Shown here piece after piece: positions 32,290 through 41,242 of a stretch of DNA of 64,000 bases (positions are counted from its first letter, which is position 1; each line of letters begins with the position of its first letter). Origin of the DNA: Granulicoccus phenolivorans DSM 17626 = NBRC 107789 = JCM 15570 (lineage in GTDB: Bacteria > Actinomycetota > Actinomycetes > Propionibacteriales > Propionibacteriaceae); contig NZ_AUHH01000010.1 in the NCBI RefSeq assembly GCF_000423085.1, positions 1 through 64,000 on the forward strand, read 5' to 3'. The notes under the pieces were generated by a model. It did no database searches. It worked only from the letters and a program-made list of their open reading frames with translations, and was not told where the DNA came from. The position numbers and the translations under genes were made by a program.

Positions 32290-32946
32290 TCAGTGCCGGC
32301 GCAGGAACACCACGCTGTCCAGCAGTTCCCCCGATTGCCCCTGCGGACCGACGGCCTCGCGGGGGCGTACCTCCACGATCAGGCGGTCCCAGCCGTCACC
32401 GCCGACGGCCGCGACATCTCCCTCGGGGGTCGGGAAGTCCATGTGGTTGCTGTGCTCGGCGCCCATCCACGGCGGGGCGGCGGCGTGCGCCACGATCAGC
32501 AGGTGCCCGCCCGGCGCGACGAACGTCCCCGCGCGGTGCAGCACCTCCTCCCGGGGAAACTCCACCGGGGACTGCAGGAAGAACATGGTGACCAGGTCGA
32601 AGCGCTCCTCGGTCGTCCAGGTGCTCAGGTCAGCGCTGTGCAGCCGAATCTGTCGGGGGTCGATACCCAGCCGCGTCGCCGCCGCCAGACCGCGGGCGAC
32701 CGCGGTCCCGGACAGATCGATCCCGGTGACCTGCCAGCCCCGCTGGGCCAACCAGACCGCGTCCCCACCTTCCCCGCAGCCCAGATCCAGCGCGGTCCCC
32801 GGCGTCAGTTCGTCGGCGAGGTCGGCCAGGACCGGATTCACCCGCCCGGACCAGATCCGATCGCTCTCGGCATAGCGGGCCTCCCAGAACCCACTGGGTG
32901 ACAGGTCGCCGTCGGCGCCCGCGTTCGTGGTGTCTCCATTGCTCAT
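32290..32946 (-). CDS. Class I SAM-dependent methyltransferase (218 aa)
   Basis: Methyltransf_25-like domain. Motif I is TALDLGCGEGGDAVWLAQRG (~52-71), motif II VTGIDLSGTAVARG, then SADLSTWTTEERFDLVTMFF. The N-terminal FWEARYAESDRIWSGRVNPVL is common to the thiopurine/TehB-like actinobacterial group. The acceptor is unknown. Convergent with the polymerase-domain gene (17 bases apart). Confidence 0.88.
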   Translation of the reverse strand: MSNGDTTNAGADGDLSPSGFWEARYAESDRIWSGRVNPVLADLADELTPGTALDLGCGEGGDAVWLAQRGWQVTGIDLSGTAVARGLAAATRLGIDPRQIRLHSADLSTWTTEERFDLVTMFFLQSPVEFPREEVLHRAGTFVAPGGHLLIVAHAAAPPWMGAEHSNHMDFPTPEGDVAAVGGDGWDRLIVEVRPREAVGPQGQSGELLDSVVFLRRH

Positions 32947-33062
32947 GGGCCCATCCTGCCGGTGCCTAGACTGGGCCGCATGTCCGCCCCCACCGGTTGG
33001 CCGCGCGCGGCCACGCCGAGGACACGCTCGAGTCCGTCCGAGCCCGACCTGAGGAGAGTCCG

Positions 33063-33728
33063 ATGAGCAGAGCCCGCCATCCGCAGGCAGCCAACCCGTT
33101 CGCCTTCACCGGATTCGGGCCGGATCTGGCCGCCTTCTACCGGGGCCTGGCGGCGGACAACTCCAAGGCGTACTGGGCCGCGCACAAGGCCGACTACGAC
33201 ACTCAGGTGCGCGGACCGCTGGAACTGCTGCTGGGCGAACTGGCCGACGAATTCGGTGAGGCCAAGGTGTTCCGGCCCAACCGCGATATCCGGTTCTCCG
33301 CGGACAAGTCCCCGTACAAGACCTCGCAGGGCGCCTATATCGGACGAGCCCCGGCGACCGGTTACTACCTGGAGGCCTCCGCCGAGGGCGTTCGGATCGG
33401 TGGCGGCGTTTACCACACCCAGGGCAAGGAGTTGGCCGCGCTGCGGGCCGCGATCGATGACCGGGTCCGTGGGGAGAAGCTGGAGCGGCTGGTTGCCGAA
33501 CTCGGTGCGGAGGACTGGCTGCTCGGTGGCGAGACCCTGAAGACGGCCCCGCGCGGCTACGCCCAGGATCACCCCCGGATCGCCCTGCTGCGGCACAAGT
33601 CCCTGACGCTGACCCGCCCGGTCGAGGGAGATCTGACCGATCCGACGAACGTCCGCCGCCAGGTCCAGGAGGGCTGGCGGGACGTACGCCCGGTGGTCAG
33701 TTGGCTGGTCGACACCTTCGCCGCCTGA
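33063..33728 (+). CDS. DUF2461 (TIGR02453) family protein (221 aa)
   Basis: Conserved N-terminus FTGFGPDLAAFYRGLAADNSK-x-YW and central KVFRPNRDIRFSADKSPYKTS-x-GAYI identify TIGR02453/DUF2461. The family is widespread and has no established biochemical role. The ATG at 33063 follows GAGGAG. The gene precedes the Nudix gene by 36 bases on the same strand, so they may be co-transcribed. Confidence 0.88.
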   Translation: MSRARHPQAANPFAFTGFGPDLAAFYRGLAADNSKAYWAAHKADYDTQVRGPLELLLGELADEFGEAKVFRPNRDIRFSADKSPYKTSQGAYIGRAPATGYYLEASAEGVRIGGGVYHTQGKELAALRAAIDDRVRGEKLERLVAELGAEDWLLGGETLKTAPRGYAQDHPRIALLRHKSLTLTRPVEGDLTDPTNVRRQVQEGWRDVRPVVSWLVDTFAA

Positions 33729-33764
33729 ATCCCGGCGCCGCGGCGGGGCCAGTAGGTTGCTGTC

Positions 33765-34247
33765 ATGGCGTACTCCCCCATCCTGACCACCCTCGGCTAC
33801 GTCGTGCGCGATGACACGGTGCTGATGTGCCATCGCATCGCCCGCGGGTACGACGAGCAGTACGGCAAGTGGAACGGGCTCGGCGGCAAGCTGGAGGCCG
33901 ATGAGGACGCCGCGGCCGGGATGATCCGCGAGCTGGCCGAGGAGGCCGACATCGTCCCGACCGCGATGACTCTGCGCGGCACGCTCAACTGGCCCGGCTT
34001 CTCCGGACCCGACGGGCACGTGTTCGGCTTCGTGTTCCTGGTGACCGCGTTCACCGGGGAGCCACCCGCGCGCAACGAGGAGGGCGATCTGGTCTGGGTG
34101 CCCCGGGCCGACCTGATGAACCTGGACATGTGGGAGGGCGACCGCTACTTCCTGCCGCTGCTGTTCGACGACGACCCGCGGATGTTCCACGCGGTCATCC
34201 CGTACGCCGACGGCCGGCCGACCGGAGCCACGATCACCCGGCTGTGA
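33765..34247 (+). CDS. Nudix hydrolase, MutT/8-oxo-dGTPase-like (160 aa)
   Basis: Single Nudix domain with box GGKLEADEDAAAGMIRELAEEAD (residues ~44-66), containing the REx(2)EE metal site. The preceding GKWNGLGGKLE is typical of the MTH1/MutT-like oxidised-purine nucleotide hydrolases, and WVPRADLMNLDMWEGDRYFLPLLF matches MTH1-type proteins. It probably sanitises the nucleotide pool. Confidence 0.88.
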   Translation: MAYSPILTTLGYVVRDDTVLMCHRIARGYDEQYGKWNGLGGKLEADEDAAAGMIRELAEEADIVPTAMTLRGTLNWPGFSGPDGHVFGFVFLVTAFTGEPPARNEEGDLVWVPRADLMNLDMWEGDRYFLPLLFDDDPRMFHAVIPYADGRPTGATITRL

Positions 34248-34371
34248 CCCGGATCGGGACGAAGCTGACCGACGATCGGGTGACCCGCTCCGCGGACGAC
34301 CGGCTGAGCCGTCTTGGCCGCCCGGCTAGGCTCGGCACGACTCTGCCGACACCCCAGCGAAGAAGGACCCC

Positions 34372-34911
34372 ATGACCTCCCTGCACGATTTCTCCGCCAC
34401 CCGCCTCGACGGCTCCGAGCAGTCCCTCGGCGACTACAAGGGCAAGGTCGCCCTGGTCGTCAACACCGCCAGCGCCTGCGGCCTGACCCCGCACTACGAA
34501 GGCCTCCAGGAGCTCTACGACACCTACGCCGACCGCGGCCTGGTGGTGCTGGGGTTCCCGTGCAACCAGTTCGGCGCCCAGGAACCGGGCACGGCCGAGG
34601 AGATCGGCGCCTTCTGCCAGCAGAACTACGGCGTGAGCTTCCCGATGTTCGCGAAGGTCGATGTCAACGGCGATGACGCCCACCCGGTCTTCGCCTGGCT
34701 GCGCAGTCAGCGCGCCGAGGGGGTCGGCGAGGCCCCGGAGCGGTTCGCGGCGCATCTGGCCAAGCAGCCGCGGGGCGAGAACGGCGACTGGCTGGAATGG
34801 AACTTCACCAAGTTCCTGGTCGGCAAGGATGGCCAGGTCATCGAGCGCTACCTGCCGACGGTGACCCCGCAGGAGCTGAAGGCACCGATCGAGCAGGCGC
34901 TCGCCGACTGA
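34372..34911 (+). CDS. Glutathione peroxidase-family thiol peroxidase (179 aa)
   Basis: Thioredoxin-fold peroxidase. The catalytic tetrad is visible: Cys36 in NTASACGLT, Gln66 in GFPCNQFGAQEPG, and Trp/Asn in LEWNFTKFLV. Cys replaces selenocysteine, and Cys64 in PCNQF is usual. Actinobacteria lack glutathione, so the reductant is likely thioredoxin or mycothiol/mycoredoxin (family knowledge). A strong hairpin follows. Start ATG 34372 with AAGGA upstream. Confidence 0.93.
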   Translation: MTSLHDFSATRLDGSEQSLGDYKGKVALVVNTASACGLTPHYEGLQELYDTYADRGLVVLGFPCNQFGAQEPGTAEEIGAFCQQNYGVSFPMFAKVDVNGDDAHPVFAWLRSQRAEGVGEAPERFAAHLAKQPRGENGDWLEWNFTKFLVGKDGQVIERYLPTVTPQELKAPIEQALAD

Positions 34912-34925
34912 GCCCAACCCGGCAC

Positions 34926-34954
34926 CGGCCGACCAGCCCTTGGCTGGTCGGCCG
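34926..34954 (+). terminator. Rho-independent-like terminator after the peroxidase
   Basis: 13-bp perfect stem CGGCCGACCAGCC/GGCTGGTCGGCCG with loop CTT, followed by TTCTG. Confidence 0.8.
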
Positions 34955-35060
34955 TTCTGCGTCTACTCCCGGGTAGGGATGAGTGCTTCATAAGGAAAAC
35001 TCGGCAATACAGAGGAATCCGTTCAGGATTCTCATTTCTGTGTGTCGCCTGTGCCTTCGT

Positions 35061-35082
35061 GGTCACCTCAGGTTCACCTTCG
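35061..35082 (+). promoter_or_regulatory. PHO box (PhoP-binding direct repeats)
   Basis: Two adjacent 11-bp units GGTCACCTCAG and GTTCACCTTCG, and a degenerate third unit after them (GTCGATGGGCT), match the Streptomyces PHO-box pattern of G(G/T)TCAYYY repeats. They lie 54-75 bases before the start of the PhoX-like phosphatase gene. This predicts induction under phosphate starvation through PhoR-PhoP. Confidence 0.7.
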
Positions 35083-35135
35083 GTCGATGGGCTCGAGGCA
35101 GTCCGCACTTCCTACCCCGAAAGGGACGCAGACAC

Positions 35136-36548
35136 ATGTCCGAAATCACGACCACCCCCTTCGGCCGCCGCGGCCTGCTGGCCGGCGCCGGCGTCGCTGC
35201 CGGTGTGGCCCTGAGCCCGTTCGCCGCCCTGGCCGCCAACACCGCCCATGCCGCCCCCGGCCAGAGCTCCGGGAACCGCTTCTCCTACGGCGATCTCGCC
35301 CCGGTCAAGGACCGGACCACCGGCCTGGAACTGCTCCTGCTGCCCAAGGGCTTCGAGTACATCAGCTACGGCTGGACCGGCGACCTGATGGCCGACGGTG
35401 TGGTGACCCCCAGCAGCCACGACGGCATGGCCACCTTCCGCGCCGAGTCGGCCAAGAAGAACGGCAAGCCCGCCAACAACAACGGGCGCGGCAACGACGA
35501 CCTGGTCACGATGGTCCGCAACCACGAGCGCGGCGCCGGCGCTGCCTTCACCAGCCCGAACTACGACCCGCAGGCCGGCGGTGGCACCACCACCCTGACC
35601 TTCGACTCGGTCAACGGCAAGTGGCTCGACGCCACCTCCAGCCTGGGCGGCACGATCCGCAACTGCGCCGGCGGCCCGACCCCGTGGGGCACCTGGCTGT
35701 CCTGTGAGGAAACCACCCTGATCCAGGGCAGCTACCGGCACGGCTACGTCTTCGAGGTGCCCGGCGACGGCTCCCACGCCACCGCCGAGCCGATCAGGGC
35801 GATGGGCCGCTTCAGCCACGAGGCCGTCTGCGTCGACCCGAAGACCGGCATCATCTACCAGACCGAGGACACCGGCAGCTCGCTGATCTACCGCTACCTC
35901 CCGACCGAGCAGGGCAACCCCGCTGCCGGCGGCAAGCTGCAGGCGATGAAGGTCGACGCCGGCGACGCCCATGCCACCCGCGACGACGTCACCGGGACCC
36001 AGTACAAGGTCTCCTGGATCGACATCGACAACCCCGATCCCGGCGCCACCGAGACCAGCACCGCGGTGCAGGGCCGGAACAAGGGTGCGGCCCTGATCAG
36101 CCGTGGCGAGGGTGCCTGGTGGGGCAACGACCGGGCGTACTTCGTGTCCACCAACGGCGGCCCGGCCCGTCTCGGCCAGGTCTTCGAGTACGACCCGAAG
36201 AAGGAGACCATGGTCGTGCTGTATGCCTCGCCCAACGCGGCGACCCTGGACGCCCCGGACAACGTCACCGTTTCCCCCCGGGGCGGCCTGGTGCTGTGCG
36301 AGGACGGCGGCGGCGAGCAGTACCTGCGTGGGCTGACCACCGACGGCCGGATCTTCGACTTCGCCAAGAACAACGTGGACCTGCGCCAGGGCACCGCCGG
36401 CAAGAACGTCAGCGCCCGCGACTACCGCGGGTACGAGTGGTGCGGCGCCACCTTCGGCGGACGCAAGGACGAGTGGCTGTTCGTGAACATCCAGACCCCG
36501 GGCATCACCTTCGCCATCACCGGCCCGTGGCAGGACGGCGCGCTCTGA
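35136..36548 (+). CDS. PhoX-family (DUF839) secreted alkaline phosphatase-like protein (470 aa)
   Basis: Tat signal peptide at the N-terminus: FGRRGLLAGAGVAAGVALSP followed by an Ala-x-Ala cleavage region (NTAHAAPG). The mature part is DUF839/PhoX: MVRNHERG, GTIRNCAGGPTPWGTWLSCE, MGRFSHEAVCVDPKTG, YQTEDTGSSLIYRYLP, APDNVTVSPRGGLVLCEDGG and FAGATFGG-like CGATFGGRKDEWLFVNIQTPG. The family binds Fe(III) and Ca and releases phosphate from phosphoesters outside the cell. A PHO box lies upstream and a strong hairpin downstream, consistent with a monocistronic phosphate-starvation gene. Confidence 0.92.
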   Translation: MSEITTTPFGRRGLLAGAGVAAGVALSPFAALAANTAHAAPGQSSGNRFSYGDLAPVKDRTTGLELLLLPKGFEYISYGWTGDLMADGVVTPSSHDGMATFRAESAKKNGKPANNNGRGNDDLVTMVRNHERGAGAAFTSPNYDPQAGGGTTTLTFDSVNGKWLDATSSLGGTIRNCAGGPTPWGTWLSCEETTLIQGSYRHGYVFEVPGDGSHATAEPIRAMGRFSHEAVCVDPKTGIIYQTEDTGSSLIYRYLPTEQGNPAAGGKLQAMKVDAGDAHATRDDVTGTQYKVSWIDIDNPDPGATETSTAVQGRNKGAALISRGEGAWWGNDRAYFVSTNGGPARLGQVFEYDPKKETMVVLYASPNAATLDAPDNVTVSPRGGLVLCEDGGGEQYLRGLTTDGRIFDFAKNNVDLRQGTAGKNVSARDYRGYEWCGATFGGRKDEWLFVNIQTPGITFAITGPWQDGAL

Positions 36549-36600
36549 GCAGCCGCACGCCCCGTCGCTGAGGTCCCGACCCCGACCTCGCTGACGCACG

Positions 36601-36630
36601 ATGCCCCGGCCGGAATCCCGGCCGGGGCAT
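36601..36630 (+). terminator. Stem-loop terminator after the phosphatase
   Basis: 13-bp perfect stem ATGCCCCGGCCGG/CCGGCCGGGGCAT with a 4-base loop. It can act on both strands and also lies beyond the end of the convergent GtrA gene. Confidence 0.85.
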
Positions 36631-36650
36631 CTGCGTACGCCCGGGTCCGC

Positions 36651-36698
36651 CGGACTCAGTGCGTCCCGGACTCAGTGCGTCCCGGATTCAGTGCTTCT
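36651..36698. repeat. Three tandem 16-bp repeats at the GtrA 3' end
   Basis: CGGACTCAGTGCGTCC occurs twice in succession (36651-36666 and 36667-36682), followed by a diverged third unit CGGATTCAGTGCTTCT that contains the GtrA stop codon. It looks like slippage duplication of the gene's last codons into the downstream region. Confidence 0.8.
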
Positions 36699-37245
36699 CG
36701 GCCAGCACCAGCCGGGCCGCGCCACCGCTGTCGCGCTCACCCTTGTCCGAGCGCGCCGGCTCGCGGAACACGAACCAGCGCATCATGCAGTACATCCACA
36801 GCGCCTCGCACAGGCCGGCCAGCACCCGGGCCACCAGATAGTTCACCCCGAGCGCCACCAGGCCACTGCCGACGCCCAGGATGAAGGCCAGATAGTTGAC
36901 CGCCACCACCAGGACGTAGCGGGCACCCGAGCGTCCCATCGGCGCGTGCGAGCGGAAGTTGAACCAGCGGTTGAGCAGGAAGGCCAAGGTGAAGGCCGTG
37001 CCGTAGCTGATGGTGATCGCCACCGGGTTCGGCAGGCCGATCACCCGGTAGAACAGGGTCAGCAGGCCCAGGTCGACGCTGAAGGTGAACAGGTTCAGCA
37101 TGCAGAAGCCGATGAACGTCTCGGGGATCCAGCGGTGCAGCCGCAGGGGGAGATGGCGCCACAGGAAGTTCCGTGCGGTCAGGAACCAGCGCACGCTGCG
37201 CCGATCCGACGGCTTCTGCGGCGCTTGGCCCGATGACTGCTCCAT
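36688..37245 (-). CDS. GtrA-family membrane protein (185 aa)
   Basis: Four TM helices (FIGFCMLNLFTFSVDLGLLTLF, PVAITISYGTAFTLAFLLNRW, YVLVVAVNYLAFILGVGSGLV, YLVARVLAGLCEALWMYCMM) with the GtrA signature LNRWFNFRSH after TM2 and RWFVFRE near the end. The family is linked to flipping or handling of polyprenyl-linked sugars during surface polysaccharide modification. No glycosyltransferase is adjacent. Its final codons lie within a small tandem repeat. Confidence 0.9.
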   Translation of the reverse strand: MEQSSGQAPQKPSDRRSVRWFLTARNFLWRHLPLRLHRWIPETFIGFCMLNLFTFSVDLGLLTLFYRVIGLPNPVAITISYGTAFTLAFLLNRWFNFRSHAPMGRSGARYVLVVAVNYLAFILGVGSGLVALGVNYLVARVLAGLCEALWMYCMMRWFVFREPARSDKGERDSGGAARLVLAEKH

Positions 37246-37427
37246 GGGGCGAGACTATAAGTGTTACCGGATCGACACCATCCGACTCCGGTCTTTGCTT
37301 CGTAATCCTTCTCCGTCGGCTGTCCCGAGCCACGGATTCCGGGCGGGAATACCCCGCCCACGGCAGACGTTTCCTCAACGGATTGGGGCGCCGGATGGTG
37401 CGCCCGTTTGGTTCTGGAGGAGATTCC

Positions 37428-38321
37428 ATGCTTGACCCGGTTCAGCTCTTCGCGTTCGAAGATCATGTCGACCAGCGGACCGTTCGCGCCGACACGCTCG
37501 TGGTGACCCTCGGCTCTTTTTCGGACGCCGGTGCGGCCCAGCGGATCATCAACACCCATCTGATCGACACCCTGCCGAGCCACCTGCTCGGTCACTTCGA
37601 CACCGATCAGTTGCTGGACTACCGCGCCCAGCGGCCGATGATCGACTTCGACCACGATCACTTCCAGAATTACCAGCGCCCCGAGATTCGGCTGCACCGG
37701 GTCGAGGACTCCGACGGCCGCTCCTTCCTGCTGCTGTCCGGTCCCGAGCCCTCGCTGCAGTGGGAGCGGATGGCCGCCTCGGTGGAGTACTTGATCGACA
37801 AGTTCGATATCACCCACACCTACCTGCTCAGCTCGGTACCCTCCCCCACGCCGCACACCCGTAACCCGTACGTCGCCTACTACGCCGGCGATCCGCAGGC
37901 CCTGACCAAGCGGCAGCCGATCCCCGGTGTCTTCCGGTTCAGTGCCTCCTTCACCGCCCTGTTGGCCGTACGCCTGCACGAGGCGGGCCGCGCGATCACC
38001 GGGCTGTCGGCCCACATCCCGCACTATGTCGCCGAGGGTGAGTACCCCCAGGCGGCCCTCGCCCTGCTCACCGAGCTCGGCGAAGCCAGCGGCCTGAAGG
38101 TCCCCACCCGCGAACTGGCCGTCGCGTCGGGCATCGTCCGGGCGCAGCTCGGGGTTCAGTTCGAGGCCGACGAGGACGCCATGGCGAAGCTGCACGGTCT
38201 GGAGGAGCAGTTCGACGCCTGGATGAACCAGGCCGCGCTGCCCTCACCGGAGGACCTTCCCGATGCCGAGGAGCTCGGCGCCGAGATCGAGGACTACCTG
38301 CGTACGCTCGACCAGGAATGA
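37428..38321 (+). CDS. PAC2-family protein, proteasome assembly chaperone-like (297 aa)
   Basis: PAC2 domain: LVVTLGSFSDAGAAQRIINTHL at the N-terminus, FLLLSGPEPSLQWERMAASVEYL in the middle and GLSAHIPHYVAEGEYPQAALALL near the end. These match the actinobacterial PAC2 proteins found with the Pup-proteasome system. A C-terminal acidic helix (PDAEELGAEIEDYLRTLDQE) follows. The RBS GGAGGAG precedes ATG 37428. Its precise role in bacteria is not settled. Confidence 0.9.
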   Translation: MLDPVQLFAFEDHVDQRTVRADTLVVTLGSFSDAGAAQRIINTHLIDTLPSHLLGHFDTDQLLDYRAQRPMIDFDHDHFQNYQRPEIRLHRVEDSDGRSFLLLSGPEPSLQWERMAASVEYLIDKFDITHTYLLSSVPSPTPHTRNPYVAYYAGDPQALTKRQPIPGVFRFSASFTALLAVRLHEAGRAITGLSAHIPHYVAEGEYPQAALALLTELGEASGLKVPTRELAVASGIVRAQLGVQFEADEDAMAKLHGLEEQFDAWMNQAALPSPEDLPDAEELGAEIEDYLRTLDQE

Positions 38322-38450
38322 GGCCACCCCCGGGCGGTTCGCGAAATGGGCCGCCCGGCAGGTGACTGTTTAGTAGTCTTCGCCGTGCACTGCGGCGCGT
38401 TCGGCCGCGGGCACGTACGCCGCCCCGCGGCCCCGAGCCAAGGATTTCGG

Positions 38451-39443
38451 ATGAAGACTCTCCTCAAAGTAGCCGCAGCCGCTACCACCGTGCTGATGCT
38501 GGGCGCCTGTTCCGGCCAGTCCGGGCAGTCCGGCCAGGCCGGCGCCGACAAGAAGCAGTATTCGATCGGCATCGCCCAGATCGTGTCGCACCCGTCGTTG
38601 GACGCGCTGCGGACCGAGACCGTGGCGGCGCTCGCCGAGGACGGCTTCGTCGAGGGGCAGAACCTCAAGATCGAGACCGCCAATGCCCAGGGCGACCAGT
38701 CCACCCTCTCGGCCACCGCGAATGCGTGGAAGGCCCAGCAGATGGACGCCGTGGTCGCGATCGCGACGCCGACCGCCCAGGCCATGGTTCAGGCGATGCC
38801 GCCGAACCGGCCGATCATCTTCACCGGCGTCACCGACCCGGTCAAGGCCCAGCTGGTGGACTCCTGGGAGAAGCCCGGCAAGAACGTCACCGGCCTGTCC
38901 GACATCAACCCGATCGACAAGCAGCTCGGCCTGATCAAGCAGGTCAAGCCGACGGCCAAGAAGGTCGGCATCGTCTACTCCTCGGCCGAGGCGAACTCCG
39001 AGATCCAGGTGGACCTGGCCAAGACGGAGGCCGCCAAGCAGGGCCTCACCATCGAGACCGCGACGATCACCAACTCCTCGGAGGTCCAGCAGGCCGCCCA
39101 GTCGTTGAACGTCGACGCCTTCTTCGTTCCGACCGACAACACCGTGGTCTCGGCGTTCGAGTCGATGGTCCAGGTCGCCGAACAGAAGAAGATCCCGCTG
39201 ATCTCGGCCGACCCCGATTCTGTCGAGCGCGGCGCGGTCGGCGCCTGGGCCGTGGACTACCACGCGATGGGCAAGCAGACCGGCCACCTGGTCGCCAAGA
39301 TCCTGCGTGGCCAGAAGCCGGCCGACACCCCGGTGGAGACCGGCGAGGCGACCCTGACGATCAATACCGCCGCCGCGCAGCGGATGGGCGTGACCATCCC
39401 CGAGGACGTCACCAAGTCCGCCGGCAAGACTGTGAACAAGTAA
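38451..39443 (+). CDS. ABC transporter substrate-binding lipoprotein, TrpX-like (330 aa)
   Basis: Lipoprotein signal with lipobox LMLGAC (Cys20), followed by a Gly/Ser/Gln linker. The mature domain (IGIAQIVSHPSLDALRTETV, VVAIATPTAQAMVQAMPP, IIFTGVTDPVKAQLV, FFVPTDNTVVSAFESMVQVA) is PF04392, the family of the Streptococcus tryptophan/tyrosine binding protein TrpX. It heads a three-gene operon with a BPD-permease and ATPase. The ligand is probably an aromatic amino acid or related compound, though some members bind other ligands. Confidence 0.9.
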   Translation: MKTLLKVAAAATTVLMLGACSGQSGQSGQAGADKKQYSIGIAQIVSHPSLDALRTETVAALAEDGFVEGQNLKIETANAQGDQSTLSATANAWKAQQMDAVVAIATPTAQAMVQAMPPNRPIIFTGVTDPVKAQLVDSWEKPGKNVTGLSDINPIDKQLGLIKQVKPTAKKVGIVYSSAEANSEIQVDLAKTEAAKQGLTIETATITNSSEVQQAAQSLNVDAFFVPTDNTVVSAFESMVQVAEQKKIPLISADPDSVERGAVGAWAVDYHAMGKQTGHLVAKILRGQKPADTPVETGEATLTINTAAAQRMGVTIPEDVTKSAGKTVNK

Positions 39444-39447
39444 CCCG

Positions 39448-40464
39448 ATGCTCAGTTGGTTGCCGGGCTTCGAAGGTTTCATCACCTTCGAGGCCAACAC
39501 GGTCAGCGCCCTGGAGCTCGGACTCATCTTCGGGGTCATGGCGCTGGGGGTGTATCTCACCTTCCGGATCCTCGACTTCCCCGACCTGACCGTCGATGGT
39601 TCGTTCACCACCGGCGGGGCGGTCGCGGGCATCCTGATCGTGCACGGAGTGAATCCGTGGGTCGCGACCCTGCTGGCGCTGGTCGCCGGTCTGGCGGCCG
39701 GAACGATCACCGGCCTGCTGCACACGGTCGGCAAGATCAATCCGCTGCTGGCCGGCATTCTGACCCAGATCGCGCTGTATTCGATCAACCTGCGGATCAT
39801 GGGCAAGGCCAACCTGCCCATGCTCCGGGAGGTGACGATCTTCGACCCGATGCGGAATCTGGGCCTGCTCGGCACGTGGGCCTCGGTCCTGGTGCTGGCG
39901 GTCGTGGCCGCGCTGTTCACCGCCCTCATCGTGTGGCTGCTGGGCACCAACTTCGGCCTGGCCCTGCGCGCCACCGGTGACAACGAACCGATGGCCCGCA
40001 GCCAGGGCGTGGCGACCAACCGGATGAAGGTGATCGGTCTGGCCCTGTCGAACGGGCTGGTCGCCGTGTGCGGTGCGACCATGGCGCAGTACCAGGGGTT
40101 CGCCGACATCGGCATGGGCATCGGCCTGATCGTGGCCGGACTGGCCTCGGTCATCCTGGGCCAGGCCCTGCTGGGCCGGCGCTCGGTGGTGATCGCGGCC
40201 ACCGCCGTGGTGGTCGGTTCGGTCGTCTACCGGGCCGTCCTGCAGGCCGCCCTGTCGCTGGAGATCCCGGTGATCAACTTCAAGTTCGAGGCCAACGACA
40301 TGAAGCTGATCTCGGCGGTGCTGGTGATCCTGGCGCTGCTGCTGCCGCGCTGGACCCCGATCCGTCGGATGCGGTCGCGCCGCCGGGAGAAGCGCGAGGA
40401 ACAGGCCCAGGCCGCGCTGCGCGCCGAGGAAGAGGGAAGGCTGTCCCGTGCTGGAGCTCACTGA
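39448..40464 (+). CDS. ABC transporter permease, TrpY-like (338 aa)
   Basis: Eight to ten hydrophobic helices in the branched-chain-type permease family (BPD_transp_2): LGLIFGVMALGVYLTFRIL, the conserved DFPDLTVDGSFTTGGAV segment found in TrpY-like permeases, and GLALRATGDNEPMARSQGVATNRMKVIGL, the ATPase-contacting EAA-like loop. The C-terminus is strongly basic then acidic. Four bases separate it from the binding protein. Its end overlaps the ATPase start by 17 bases. Confidence 0.92.
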   Translation: MLSWLPGFEGFITFEANTVSALELGLIFGVMALGVYLTFRILDFPDLTVDGSFTTGGAVAGILIVHGVNPWVATLLALVAGLAAGTITGLLHTVGKINPLLAGILTQIALYSINLRIMGKANLPMLREVTIFDPMRNLGLLGTWASVLVLAVVAALFTALIVWLLGTNFGLALRATGDNEPMARSQGVATNRMKVIGLALSNGLVAVCGATMAQYQGFADIGMGIGLIVAGLASVILGQALLGRRSVVIAATAVVVGSVVYRAVLQAALSLEIPVINFKFEANDMKLISAVLVILALLLPRWTPIRRMRSRRREKREEQAQAALRAEEEGRLSRAGAH

Positions 40465-41242
40465 CATCAGCAAGGTCTTCTTCCCGCACACGGTGAACGA
40501 GCGACGGGCCCTGGACGGGGTCTCGGTACGCCTGGCCAGTGGCGACTTCGCCACCGTGATCGGCTCCAACGGGGCGGGCAAGTCGACGCTGCTCAACGTG
40601 GTCGCCGGCCGCTACACCCCGGAGAAGGGCACCGTGGCGATCGATGATCACGACGTGACCGCGATGGCCGAGCACCGTCGGGCCGCCATGGTCTCCCGGG
40701 TGTTCCAGGACCCGATGGCCGGTACCGCCCCGCACCTGACGATCGAGGAGAACCTGGCCATCGCGTACCAGCGCGGCCGCTCGCACGGATTGGGTCGAGG
40801 CATCACCCGTGCCAAGCGGGAGTTCTTCCGGACCGAACTCACCACCCTGGAACTCGGTCTGGAGAATCGGCTCGGGGCCAAGGTCGGGATGTTGTCGGGT
40901 GGGCAGCGGCAGGCGCTGAGCCTGTTGATGGCCACCTTCGTCGAGCCGCGCGTACTGCTGCTGGACGAACACACCGCAGCGTTGGACCCGACCCGCTCGG
41001 CGCTGATCTCGCGGCTCACCGCCGAGGCGGTGGAACGGCATCGGCTGACCACACTGATGGTCACTCACAACATGCAGCAGGCCCTCGACCTGGGCAACCG
41101 GCTGCTGGTGATGCACGAGGGCAACATCGTGCTGGAGGTCGACGCTGCCGCCAAGCAGGCGATGACCGCCGATCAGTTGCTCGATCAGTTCCGCCGGGCG
41201 ACCGGTGGCGAGGTGAGCGACCGGACCCTCTTGACCGAGTGA
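40448..41242 (+). CDS. ABC transporter ATP-binding protein, TrpZ-like (264 aa)
   Basis: Complete ATPase: Walker A GSNGAGKST (~38-46), Q-loop in VFQDPMAG, signature LSGGQRQ, Walker B VLLLDEHTAALD and switch His in VTHNMQQ. GTG 40448 is preceded by GGAAGG within the permease gene. Energises uptake through the two upstream proteins. Confidence 0.93.
   Translation: MLELTDISKVFFPHTVNERRALDGVSVRLASGDFATVIGSNGAGKSTLLNVVAGRYTPEKGTVAIDDHDVTAMAEHRRAAMVSRVFQDPMAGTAPHLTIEENLAIAYQRGRSHGLGRGITRAKREFFRTELTTLELGLENRLGAKVGMLSGGQRQALSLLMATFVEPRVLLLDEHTAALDPTRSALISRLTAEAVERHRLTTLMVTHNMQQALDLGNRLLVMHEGNIVLEVDAAAKQAMTADQLLDQFRRATGGEVSDRTLLTE

Noticed and set aside
35112-36599. A 495-codon minus-strand frame opposite phoX
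   Set aside because: Antisense of the Tat-exported PhoX protein, whose motifs and PHO box fix the coding strand.
36651-36698. Possible CRISPR array
   Set aside because: The repeats are directly adjacent without spacers and only three units long.
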